Below, one piece after another: positions 1 through 6,727 of a stretch of DNA of 39,068 bases. Position numbers and translations under genes: made by a program. Every line of letters begins with the position of its first letter. Positions within the stretch are counted from its first letter, which is position 1. Below the pieces are notes generated by a model that saw only the letters and a program-made list of their open reading frames with translations, was not told where the DNA came from and did not search any database. The stretch comes from Deltaproteobacteria bacterium (GTDB taxonomy: Bacteria; Myxococcota_A; Bradymonadia; REDH01): positions 1-39,068 of the forward strand of contig JABMMX010000352.1 in the NCBI GenBank assembly GCA_013205435.1, read 5' to 3'.

Positions 1-877
1 GATCACCGCCGCGCTGCACGACGCCGGCCTCCGATTCTTCGCCCTCAAAGGCTGCGACCTCCTCCTCACAACCTACGAGCAGATTGGCGCCCGCCACCTC
101 GACGACATTGACCTGCTCTTCCACCCCGACGACCTCGCTGCTGCCTCCGCCGCCCTCCTCGCCGCCGGCTATCCGCTCCAGACTGCCGGCACCGAGGTCC
201 CCTTCGTCGATGGCAACTCCTACGCCGACTATGTCGCCTCCCAGGCCGCCGATAAGATCCACCCAGCCGTCCACGAGAGCGCCGACGGCCTCTCCATCGA
301 ACTCCACCGCATGCTCCCGCAGTCCGAGGCCCCTGCCGCAGACTTCGACCGGCTCTGGGCCGCACGCACGACCCATGCCCGCGACGGCCTCCTCATCCCG
401 CTCCTGCCGCGTGAAGAGCTCACCCGACACCTCTGCATCCACGCCTTCGTGCAGCACTACGGCGACTGGCGCATCCTCGCCCGCCACCTCGCCGATGCGC
501 TCCGACTCCACCGCGCCGGCTGGCTCCTCAACACCGACGCTCCGGCGCAAACAGACCTCCCCCTCCGCCTCACCAAAGCACTCGTAGCCCTCCACGCAAG
601 CGCCTCGCCTCCGGCCGCTGCCACGCTCAGGCGACTCGTCTTCCCAGGGCCCCGCGCGCAGCGGCTCTGGGACCAGTCCATCTTCCAGCGGCTACTCCTG
701 CAGCGGGTCGCACACGACGCCCTGCACCAGCCCCAGATGCTCCTCCGCAAGCTGCTTCCGAGCGACGACTACCTCGCCTATCACTACGGCGACGAGGCCC
801 TCGCGGCAGGCCGCAAGCGGCTCCTCCTCAAGCGGCTCGCCATGCTCCCCTTTCGCCCCTTCACAGGCGCACGATGA
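1..877 (+). CDS. Nucleotidyltransferase-family protein (NTP_transf_5-like), 5' partial
   Basis: The reading frame is already open at the left edge (first full codon at base 2) and ends at a TGA at 875-877, leaving about 291 visible residues. The start of the visible part has the pattern LKGCDLL, then about twenty residues later RHLDDIDLLF. This is the LKG...R..DID signature of the uncharacterised nucleotidyltransferase family (PF14907), where the two aspartates resemble the metal-binding pair of the nucleotidyltransferase fold. The remainder is Arg/Leu-rich and helical in character. The stop overlaps the next gene's start as ATGA, so the two are probably translationally coupled. Members of this family occur beside HPr-kinase-like proteins in some lasso-peptide clusters, where they are thought to modify the peptide further. 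The substrate here is unknown. Family assignment is fairly secure; the RiPP role is inferred from neighbours. Confidence 0.8.
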   Translation, partial: ITAALHDAGLRFFALKGCDLLLTTYEQIGARHLDDIDLLFHPDDLAAASAALLAAGYPLQTAGTEVPFVDGNSYADYVASQAADKIHPAVHESADGLSIELHRMLPQSEAPAADFDRLWAARTTHARDGLLIPLLPREELTRHLCIHAFVQHYGDWRILARHLADALRLHRAGWLLNTDAPAQTDLPLRLTKALVALHASASPPAAATLRRLVFPGPRAQRLWDQSIFQRLLLQRVAHDALHQPQMLLRKLLPSDDYLAYHYGDEALAAGRKRLLLKRLAMLPFRPFTGAR

Positions 878-1857
878 GCGGCCTGCGTCGCGCACAGCTC
901 GCAGGTATCGACATCGTCTGGCTGCCCTGGGCCGCCTCCGACCCGCTCGCTGCCATCCTCGACTGCCTCGGCGAGCCAGAGGCCCCAGCAACCGCCACGC
1001 TAAGCGTGTCGCTTCGGCCTGCCGACGGGCCTCCTGCGCCGCTCCCCGATGCCAGCCATCGCCCCCTCTTCTTCCACGGTCGCACCCGCGTCTTTGCAGC
1101 CGATGACCGCATCCTGCTCTGGGACGGCGCCAGCCTGCTCTCCCTCGCGGACGACGGCAGCGAGCTGCACGGCGAGGTCCACCCCAACTCGCTCGACGAC
1201 GGCCACACCTTCAGCAGCGCCACCCTCCTCATCGCGCTCGCTGTCGCGCTCCGCCTCCGCCGCCGCTTCCACCTCCACGCCGGCCTCGTCTCGCTCGAGG
1301 GCCTCGGCACCCTCCTAGTCGCCGGCGATGCCGCCCACGGCAAGACCACAACCACCCTCTCGCTGCTGCGGCGCGGTGGCCTGCTGGCGGGCGACGACAC
1401 CCTCTACATCGACCCCGCCGCGCGCTGCATCTGGGGCCTCCCCAAGCCCCTCAACCTCTCGCCGCGAACTGCCCACACCTTCGCCGAACTCACCGCCCGC
1501 CACCCCAGCCCTGCGGCCGCCGAGAGCGGCAAGAGCAGCTACCCTGCGGCCCTGCTCTTCCCTGGCGCGCTCCGCCCCTCGCTCGGCTACCCAGACTGGC
1601 TCCTCTTCCCACGCATCACGGGCGAGCCCACAACACGCCTCGAGGCGCTCGCACCCACGGACGCGCTCGGCAACCTCATGACTGCCTCGGCGCTCGTCGC
1701 CGTCGACGAACTCGCAGGCGCCGAAGAACACCTCGCAGCCCTCCTCGCCCTTGTCTCACACGGCCGCTCCTACGAGCTCCTGCTGGGCCTCGACGCGCTC
1801 GAACGGCCGGAGGCGATCCTCGACCTGCTCACCGCCGAAGCGAACCGCCCGCGCTAG
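874..1857 (+). CDS. HPr-kinase-like ATP-binding protein, putative RiPP-tailoring kinase
   Basis: This is a 327-aa protein starting with the ATG of the ATGA overlap with the upstream gene. A P-loop GDAAHGKTT lies at residues 151-159, preceded by a hydrophobic strand, and is followed by the acidic segment LLAGDDTLYI. This layout is that of the HprK/P C-terminal kinase domain. The N-terminal half is not recognisable as the HPr kinase N-domain. Related kinases (PadeK, ThcoK) phosphorylate the C-terminal Ser of lasso precursors. The candidate precursor in this locus ends Leu-Thr-Ala-Ser-Gly, so a Ser/Thr there is a plausible target, by inference only. The gene converges on the PqqD-like gene and both stops lie in one shared CTAG at 1854-1857, leaving no room for a terminator between them. 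Confidence 0.78.
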   Translation: MSGLRRAQLAGIDIVWLPWAASDPLAAILDCLGEPEAPATATLSVSLRPADGPPAPLPDASHRPLFFHGRTRVFAADDRILLWDGASLLSLADDGSELHGEVHPNSLDDGHTFSSATLLIALAVALRLRRRFHLHAGLVSLEGLGTLLVAGDAAHGKTTTTLSLLRRGGLLAGDDTLYIDPAARCIWGLPKPLNLSPRTAHTFAELTARHPSPAAAESGKSSYPAALLFPGALRPSLGYPDWLLFPRITGEPTTRLEALAPTDALGNLMTASALVAVDELAGAEEHLAALLALVSHGRSYELLLGLDALERPEAILDLLTAEANRPR

Positions 1858-2174
1858 GCCAGCGCGACCACGACCAGCTTGTCGGCAGCCAGCGATGCAA
1901 CCATCTCCGCCAGGTCTGCGGCAGCAACTTCGCCCGTGACCTCGAACTCCTCGACCAACCCGGCGACGAGTTCTGACGCCAACTTCGAGCGGCCACCAAA
2001 GCGCTTCCAGAGGAAGACGCCCGTCACGTTCAGCTCGTAGTAAAACTTCGTGTCCATATCGAGCAGGACCCCCTTTCCGTCGGGCATCTCGGTGAGGATG
2101 ACGCGGGCGCTGGGGGTGATGCGGGTGGTTTCGAGGTCCAAGGCAGTCTCACGCGGCTGAGGGAGGATAGACAA
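1854..2174 (-). CDS. PqqD-like RiPP recognition element protein (lasso B1 type)
   Basis: This is a 106-aa protein matching PqqD-family length and pattern. An N-terminal strand region contains RITPSARVILTEMPDGKGVLLDMDT-type sequence, followed by YYELNVTGVFLWKRF, then a helical tail ending LAADKLVVVAL. PqqD-like proteins bind the leader of a RiPP precursor and present it to a protease or radical SAM enzyme; the discrete form in lasso systems is B1. The only suitable start is a TTG at 2174, preceded by AGGTGA. The first internal Met, in the EMPDGKG segment, would remove part of the fold. The gene overlaps the B2 protease gene by 26 bases, which is typical of a B1/B2 pair, here in the order B2 then B1. 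Its expected ligand is the YxxPxL motif in the 66-aa peptide encoded at 5609-5809. Confidence 0.85.
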   Translation of the reverse strand: MSILPQPRETALDLETTRITPSARVILTEMPDGKGVLLDMDTKFYYELNVTGVFLWKRFGGRSKLASELVAGLVEEFEVTGEVAAADLAEMVASLAADKLVVVALA

Positions 2175-2589
2175 AGGTCACCTGATAGTCGGTGGACTCC
2201 CTCTCAAGCACAGGTTGCCCCCGAAGTTCAATCCAAGCGTGGCCCTCCATCACACCTTCGCGCTCGCGGAGCCCCATTTTGAAGACCACCTCCACGCCCC
2301 GCTCCCGCAGGCAGCGGTAACGGATGAGACTCCGCAGCATGCAGGTTGTCCGCGTGAAGCGCACACGGCGCAACACCAGCTCGGTCGCCCGCTCAACCGC
2401 CTCCAGCGTCCCTGCCTCGCTGCGACCGCCAAACCGGACAGCGGCGGGCGTCAGGCCACGCAGCAGTCGGTCCATGGGCAGCCTCTCAAGGGCAACAGGC
2501 AGCAGGCCGCGTAGCAGCACAACCTCCGCCACCAGCCCAGGCGCTGCTGCCACCTCCTGAAGGAGGCTAGGCAATCTTCTTCGGGCCAC
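2149..2589 (-). CDS. Lasso-peptide biosynthesis B2-type transglutaminase-like cysteine protease
   Basis: This is a 146-aa protein of the usual length for the family (PF13471). The catalytic Cys is seen at about residue 83 in TTCMLRSLIRYRCLRERG and the His at about 117 in EGHAWIEL. Both sit in the spacing typical of lasso B2 leader peptidases, where a C-H-D/E triad cleaves the precursor after the residue following a conserved Thr. The protein probably works with the PqqD-like partner whose gene overlaps it. The GTG start at 2589 lies within the end of the radical SAM gene (23-base overlap) and has no clear ribosome binding site. A CCTCC-TGAA-GGAGG hairpin at 2553-2566, just inside the gene, could affect initiation, and a slightly later start cannot be excluded. 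No lasso cyclase accompanies it in the window. Confidence 0.85.
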   Translation of the reverse strand: MARRRLPSLLQEVAAAPGLVAEVVLLRGLLPVALERLPMDRLLRGLTPAAVRFGGRSEAGTLEAVERATELVLRRVRFTRTTCMLRSLIRYRCLRERGVEVVFKMGLREREGVMEGHAWIELRGQPVLERESTDYQVTFVYPPSAA

Positions 2590-3646
2590 CGCCGCAGCCG
2601 GTCACCTTCTCTGCGTCGACCGCCCACTTGCCGCGCCAGCGCTCCCGCTTGGCCTCCACGCCGCCGCGACCCTCGTCGGTCCAGTAGGGCTTCTTGAAGA
2701 GCTTCATGCAGAAGTTACAGGGGAAGAGGTCCCACTCCGAGAGCGTGCCCTCCTTGATGGCCTTGTTCTTCTCGGTCTGCGCGTAGTGGATGACATCGAG
2801 CATCTTCTGATGCGCGTCTGCGAGGCTCACCTCGTGCAGGTTTCCGAGCACGTCGGCGGGCGCCCCTTCCGTCGGCACGCCGGAGTGCTGGCAGCAGAGC
2901 GTCAGGTTGCCCTTCGGGTCCACATGGAGAATCTCCGAGCGGAAGGGCTGACAGACGAAGAAGGGCTCTTCGCGGTAGAAGCTGTCCGTGAAGGAGACCG
3001 GCATATGCAGGCTGCCCTGCAGGCGGGTGATGGTGTCGAGCACCGTCCGCCACTCCGCCGTCGAGAGGAACATCTCCTCGTCGAGGTAGGTGCCCGTAGG
3101 CTGCGTCATGCCGAACGACATGCGCCCCGAACCCAGGTGGCTCGCCATCATCGCCATCTGCTCAATCTGGTGAGCGTTGTAGGCGTTGACCGTCATCTGC
3201 ATGATGAAGGGAATCTTCCGCATGGTGCAGATGGCAACCGCCTGCATCACGTTGCGGAAGCTACCGGGGCCGCGCACCTTGTCGTGCACCTCTTCGGTCG
3301 CACCATCGATGGAGAAGTTCATCGCGGTGCAGGTCGAAAGCCGCTCGGGCTTCTCATCGAGTTTGGCCACCATCCTCGAAAACTTTTCGGAGTTGGTCAC
3401 CACGTGCCACGTGTAGCCGCGGGCCACGATGGCATCGATGATCTCGTAGAACTGAGGGTGGAGCGAGGGCTCGCCGCCCGTCAGGCCAACATGCTTGCAG
3501 CGGTAGAGCTGCCAGGCCTCGTCCAGCACATTGCAGATGAGGTCGAGCGAGAGGTCTTGCGACTTAATCTCGGGGTCCCGGAGGCAGTGCTTGCAGTTAA
3601 GCTGGCACCGGTCGGTGATGTGAAAGACAACCCAAGTTGGATTCAT
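2567..3646 (-). CDS. Radical SAM / SPASM-type peptide maturase
   Basis: This is a 359-aa protein. The N-terminal radical SAM cluster motif CxxxCxxC is at residues 14, 18 and 21 (TDRCQLNCKHC), followed by the SAM-binding GGEP motif (LTGGEPSLHP). Toward the C-terminus lie Cys232, Cys251-Cys252, Cys310, Cys313 and Cys352, consistent with a SPASM domain carrying auxiliary Fe-S clusters as in many RiPP maturases. The chemistry (epimerisation, C-C or ether crosslink, decarboxylation) cannot be read from sequence. Immediate neighbours are the B2 protease (overlapping) and a lipoprotein gene ending 18 bases upstream, so it is part of a minus-strand operon. A role in maturing the Gly-rich peptide at 5609-5809 is inference. 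The core has no Cys, so Cys-based sactionine chemistry on that peptide is unlikely. Confidence 0.88.
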   Translation of the reverse strand: MNPTWVVFHITDRCQLNCKHCLRDPEIKSQDLSLDLICNVLDEAWQLYRCKHVGLTGGEPSLHPQFYEIIDAIVARGYTWHVVTNSEKFSRMVAKLDEKPERLSTCTAMNFSIDGATEEVHDKVRGPGSFRNVMQAVAICTMRKIPFIMQMTVNAYNAHQIEQMAMMASHLGSGRMSFGMTQPTGTYLDEEMFLSTAEWRTVLDTITRLQGSLHMPVSFTDSFYREEPFFVCQPFRSEILHVDPKGNLTLCCQHSGVPTEGAPADVLGNLHEVSLADAHQKMLDVIHYAQTEKNKAIKEGTLSEWDLFPCNFCMKLFKKPYWTDEGRGGVEAKRERWRGKWAVDAEKVTGCGGGPKKIA

Positions 3647-3664
3647 AGGACCCCGTAGCGGACG

Positions 3665-5335
3665 CTAGCGCGCGATCGCCGGATTGAGAGTGGTGGCTTC
3701 GATGAGACCCGGGCGGGGACCACCATCGAGGACCTCGTTGGTGGTGATACGGGTGGTAAGGCCGGTCGTGATGTTGAGCACCATGATCTCGGTCTGGACG
3801 ACGCTGGCCGAGGCAAAGATGCGCTCGGAGGTGACCAGGTTCCCGTTGGGGAAGAAGGCGGGCGAGCTATCGTTGGTCGAGCCCGAGACGGGCGTCGGCG
3901 TACCGGAGGTGCGGTGCGTCGTGCAGTTGAACGCGTTGCTGTGGAACTGCGTTGCGCCGCCGCCGAGGTCCTTCGTCCAGAGTGCGGAGGTGCCGGCCGG
4001 GCTGATGGCGGGCGCGCCAAGGTAGCCTGTGAGGCTGGCAGTGCTGTTGCCGGCACCGTCAACACCTACCGAGAACAGGGTCACAGCGCCGCCAGCTGCC
4101 TGCTTGGTGTAGATGACCGTGGAGGGGTCGCACTCGGCGATGGCCGGGTCGGCCTCGCCGTTGCCGCCGTTGTCGACAAGTACGGTGCAGGCAGCGCCGC
4201 TCGCGTCGAGGGGCTGCGTGAAGAGGCCGAAGTCGCCGCTGTAGAAGTTGGTGAAGACCAGCGCCGACTCATCGGGCAGCACGGTGAAGCCACCGCTCAG
4301 GAGACCGGTCGGGTCGGGGTTGCCCTGGTAGGCGAGTTCGGGGCAGACCGGCGTGAGCTGGTCGATAGCGCCCGTCTCGATGGCCAACTTGTAGATGCCA
4401 ACGTTGGTGTTGGCAGGCGCCGAGCAGTCGGTAACCTTCATGGAGAAGTAGACGGAGCGACCGTCGGGCGACCAGCGGGCCGCCAGCTTCTGACCGGGGA
4501 GGTTCGTGACGCGACGCTCATCGGTGCCGTCCGCGCGGACGACGTAGAGCTGCGATGCCTGCTGCTCAGCGCAAGCCGAACCGGGCGTGCGAACGAAGAG
4601 GATCCAGGGGTCCTCGGTGACGGGAACGGCAACGCACTCGCCGGCGTCGCAGTTCGTGCCTGTGGGGCAGGCGGTCTCGCTCTCGGCGTCGCGGCACTCG
4701 CAGCTCGTCCCGATATCGTAGGCCGTGCGGGCCGTCTCAACACGGTTGTTGCCGCGGCAGAAAGGCGCAGGCGCCGCATCGCAGATGGTCGCGTCGCAGA
4801 CGCAGGTGCCGGCTTGGTCAACGAAAGTGTCGAGGCAGTCGCCACAGGAATCGGGGCCGTCCGCAACGTCGCAGGCGCGGTTGTCGGGCTCGCAATCACG
4901 GGGGTTGAGGGTGTCGCACTCCAAGCAGGCAATGTTGTTCGCACAGTCAGAGTCGGCGCAGTCGGCGTTGCCGTCGCCATCATCATCCGTGCCGTTGCCG
5001 CAGCTCTCTTGGATGCCGCCGGTGTCGGTACCCGCGTCGACCGTCGTGTCCTCGACCGCGGTGTCGACCTCGGTGTCCTCCACGTTGGTGTCCTCCTCGG
5101 TCGTATCGGCCGTGCCGGTATCCGTGGAGGTGTCCGCGGTGGTGTCGGGCGCGGTGTCCTCGCAGCCCTCACCGGTGAAGAGGTTGCACGAGGCGCCCGT
5201 GTCCTCGGTCTTTTCCGTGGTCTCATCGCCGCAAGCCACGAGGGCCAGCGAGGCGACAAAGGTCGCGGCGGTGAGCGTGGAGGGCCCGCGGAGCAGCGCG
5301 AGCAGAGAGGTCGAATTCAGCGTCGTGCGAGCCAT
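3665..5335 (-). CDS. Lipoprotein with Asp/Thr-rich linker, MopE-like Cys repeats and TolB-like propeller
   Basis: I place the start at the ATG at 5335, with GGAG upstream, giving 556 aa. It begins with a signal peptide and a lipobox (SLALVAC, Cys35) followed by Gly-Asp, which predicts a lipid-anchored exported protein. Next is a low-complexity stretch of Asp-Thr repeats (roughly residues 45-100), then a calcium/metal-binding-like segment CGNGTDDDGDGNADC and further CxxC-rich sequence like the MopE-type repeats of Myxococcota. The C-terminal two thirds contains repeats such as WSPDGRSVYFS and LYVVRADGTDERRVT, typical of PD40/TolB beta-propeller blades. The gene lies between the candidate precursor and the radical SAM gene, 18 bases from the latter. 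It could be an exported receptor or binding partner for the product, or an unrelated passenger. The sequence does not decide. Confidence 0.8.
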   Translation of the reverse strand: MARTTLNSTSLLALLRGPSTLTAATFVASLALVACGDETTEKTEDTGASCNLFTGEGCEDTAPDTTADTSTDTGTADTTEEDTNVEDTEVDTAVEDTTVDAGTDTGGIQESCGNGTDDDGDGNADCADSDCANNIACLECDTLNPRDCEPDNRACDVADGPDSCGDCLDTFVDQAGTCVCDATICDAAPAPFCRGNNRVETARTAYDIGTSCECRDAESETACPTGTNCDAGECVAVPVTEDPWILFVRTPGSACAEQQASQLYVVRADGTDERRVTNLPGQKLAARWSPDGRSVYFSMKVTDCSAPANTNVGIYKLAIETGAIDQLTPVCPELAYQGNPDPTGLLSGGFTVLPDESALVFTNFYSGDFGLFTQPLDASGAACTVLVDNGGNGEADPAIAECDPSTVIYTKQAAGGAVTLFSVGVDGAGNSTASLTGYLGAPAISPAGTSALWTKDLGGGATQFHSNAFNCTTHRTSGTPTPVSGSTNDSSPAFFPNGNLVTSERIFASASVVQTEIMVLNITTGLTTRITTNEVLDGGPRPGLIEATTLNPAIAR

Positions 5336-5464
5336 AACAATCTCCGAGGTCGAATAGAGGGCAAACGGTGGGGTGCGTTGAGCGCAAGGTTTACGGTCGA
5401 ATCCCACGTAGCACAGCCACAGAGATGAGATCAAAAGAAGATCTTATGCAACAGCCCGCTACAT

Positions 5465-5481
5465 GTGACAGAATTTGTCAC
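5465..5481. promoter_or_regulatory. Perfect dyad GTGACA-N5-TGTCAC upstream of the lipoprotein gene
   Basis: A 6-bp inverted repeat with a 5-bp AT-rich spacer (GAATT) lies about 130 bases upstream of the lipoprotein start and beyond the terminator that follows the peptide gene. The symmetry and spacing are those of a homodimeric regulator site. No regulator can be named and no convincing -35/-10 pair was found next to it. Confidence 0.4.
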
Positions 5482-5539
5482 CCCGACCCGCCCAGACTGT
5501 CTCTTTCCGTCACCGAAGCGACCGGCGAAGGCAGACACG

Positions 5540-5580
5540 AAAAAGGGCCGACAGGTCTTTTTCGAGACTTGTTCGGCCCT
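5540..5580 (-). terminator. Strong rho-independent terminator after the precursor peptide gene
   Basis: Outer arms AGGGCCGA (5544-5551) and TCGGCCCT (5573-5580) pair perfectly. The stem continues inward through CAGGTCT / AGACTTG with one bulge and one G-U pair to a six-base loop. On the minus strand the hairpin is followed at once by five T (complement of 5540-5544). It starts 28 bases after the stop of the 66-aa peptide gene and so separates that gene from the downstream lipoprotein and maturation genes. Confidence 0.88.
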
Positions 5581-5608
5581 GTCAGGCGAACCGAGATACG
5601 AGGTTTGA

Positions 5609-5809
5609 CTAGCCGGAAGCCGTGAGGCCGCCAGCCGAAACGCCGCCGCCCGAGAAGAGCGTAACGCGCGCCACAGAGCGCTTCTTGGCGAGGCTGGGAG
5701 CCTCGTAAGAGCGACGACCCGTCAATACAGCCTCCTCGAGGCCGACCGACTCAGCGACCACATCCGTGGTCGAATCCTGTTGCTTTGGCATTGGCCGTTG
5801 CTTGCTCAT
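5609..5809 (-). CDS. Candidate RiPP precursor peptide with lasso-type leader (66 aa)
   Basis: The ATG at 5809 has an excellent AAGGAG site 7 bases upstream. The open frame extends further upstream, but the longer form has no such site. The N-terminal half is hydrophilic (KQQDSTTDVVAE). The C-terminal half has Tyr34-x-x-Pro37-x-Leu39 and then Thr49, ten residues after the Leu. This is the exact register of lasso leaders (YxxPxL...T, cleavage after the residue following Thr). If cleaved after Leu50, the core would be FSGGGVSAGGLTASG. That core has no Asp or Glu for a lasso ring and no Cys. The Gly usually found in the leader at position 10 counting from the Tyr is Arg. Neighbouring B1/B2-like, radical SAM and ABC genes support the reading. 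Alternatively it is a stand-alone leader-like peptide. Confidence 0.68.
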   Translation of the reverse strand: MSKQRPMPKQQDSTTDVVAESVGLEEAVLTGRRSYEAPSLAKKRSVARVTLFSGGGVSAGGLTASG

Positions 5810-5826
5810 GTCTCGGCTCCTTCGAA

Positions 5827-5840
5827 GGGGCGGTAGCCCC
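5827..5840 (-). promoter_or_regulatory. Small 5'-leader hairpin before the precursor gene
   Basis: GGGGC-GGTA-GCCCC is a perfect 5-bp GC stem with a four-base loop. In the minus-strand transcript it ends about 5 bases before the AAGGAG ribosome binding site of the peptide gene. It could protect the messenger or tune initiation; function is not shown by the sequence. Confidence 0.4.
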
Positions 5841-5861
5841 GATGGGTGTCTGCGAATCGTC

Positions 5862-5876
5862 ACGTCAATCCGACGT
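5862..5876. promoter_or_regulatory. Dyad ACGTC-N5-GACGT in the precursor upstream region
   Basis: A perfect 5-bp inverted repeat with spacer AATCC lies 53-67 bases upstream of the peptide start codon. It is near the direct repeats at 5882-5910, which suggests a compact regulatory region in the 117-base gap between permease and peptide genes. Confidence 0.35.
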
Positions 5877-5881
5877 AAGGG

Positions 5882-5910
5882 AACAATGCATGAATCAAGC
5901 CAACAATGCA
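5882..5910. promoter_or_regulatory. Direct repeats AACAATGCA spaced by 20 bp (two helical turns)
   Basis: The nonamer AACAATGCA occurs at 5882-5890 and again at 5902-5910. The 20-bp period places both copies on the same DNA face, as for tandem response-regulator or activator half-sites. They lie 73-101 bases upstream of the peptide gene start. The repeats are seen directly; the regulatory role is inference. Confidence 0.4.
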
Positions 5911-5926
5911 ACATCTTCGATCGCAC

Positions 5927-6727
5927 TTAGTAGTGCGCCAGCGATCCTTCCTTGAGAACCGTCCGGACTGCCGCTCGAACCGTGAACAGTGCAACCGTCG
6001 ATGCAATCGCGAAGAGGATTACCAGCCGAAGCGCCACCGGCGCCAACTCCGCCCAACCGCCACCGGCCAGCGCCAAGCGAACCCCGTCCACCACGGGAGC
6101 AATCGGAACCCAAGCTCCGATCGCGCCCACCTCGGCCGGAAGTTGCGCCCGAGGCACAAATACGCCGCCAGTCACCACCGCCGACAGGTGCACGGCCCGG
6201 TTCAAAGGATCTCCCGCCTTGTAGCGGAGCAACAACGAGGCCGAGATCAGACCGACCGCCAGGAAGAGGAGCATTCCGCCTGCACCGAACAGCGCCGCGT
6301 AGAACCAGGCAACCGGATTCGGCGCAGGCGTCATGAAGAGGCTCGCCAGCACGACGATCCCGGTCGAGCGCATGACGCTCACCGAGAGATCAAAGCTCGG
6401 CATCGCAGTCATCAACGCGGGCAAAGAGTGGCCGGTCATCAGGCAGGCCTCGAGCATGCCCGTTGTCTGGTGGCGACGCAGCTTGCTCGTGAAGGCGCCA
6501 AGCGAGGTCCACATGAGGTCCATCACCGCGAAACCGCAGGCAAGAAAGGGGAGGACACCCAGGCCGCCCGCTCCCATCCCGTCGCCCACCAGCTTGGAGA
6601 GCCCGTGCAGCAGAAAGAAGAGCATCGCCAGCCCCGCCAGCCGGTTGAAGTGAACCAGAGGATAGCTCTGGGCTTCGCGGAAATCATGGAGCCAGAAGGC
6701 GCGGAGAAGCTTTGCTTGCCTCATCAT
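5927..6727 (-). CDS. ABC-2 type transporter permease
   Basis: This is a 266-aa protein with about six hydrophobic segments, starting around LAGLAMLFFLLHGL and ending with LVILFAIASTVALFTV. The C-terminal half has the ABC-2 arrangement: a segment such as GGVFVPRAQLPAEVGAIGAWVPIAPVVDG ahead of the last helix. Its ATG overlaps the ATPase stop as ATGATGA-type coupling (starts at 6727 or 6724 are both possible; the longer is given). With the ATPase it forms an inner-membrane exporter lacking any peptidase domain, so leader removal must come from the separate B2 protease. Export of the mature peptide is a reasonable inference because the next gene downstream is the candidate precursor. Confidence 0.85.
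   Translation of the reverse strand: MMRQAKLLRAFWLHDFREAQSYPLVHFNRLAGLAMLFFLLHGLSKLVGDGMGAGGLGVLPFLACGFAVMDLMWTSLGAFTSKLRRHQTTGMLEACLMTGHSLPALMTAMPSFDLSVSVMRSTGIVVLASLFMTPAPNPVAWFYAALFGAGGMLLFLAVGLISASLLLRYKAGDPLNRAVHLSAVVTGGVFVPRAQLPAEVGAIGAWVPIAPVVDGVRLALAGGGWAELAPVALRLVILFAIASTVALFTVRAAVRTVLKEGSLAHY

Noticed and set aside
3914-5428. 504-aa open frame on the plus strand
   Set aside because: It is antisense to the lipoprotein, whose signal peptide, lipobox and repeats are convincing. The plus-strand product has Arg/Val/Gly-rich composition typical of a high-GC shadow frame.
5609-5809. Calling the small peptide a lasso peptide
   Set aside because: The leader fits, but no core Asp or Glu exists for ring closure and no cyclase gene is in the window; I call it only a RiPP precursor with a lasso-type leader.
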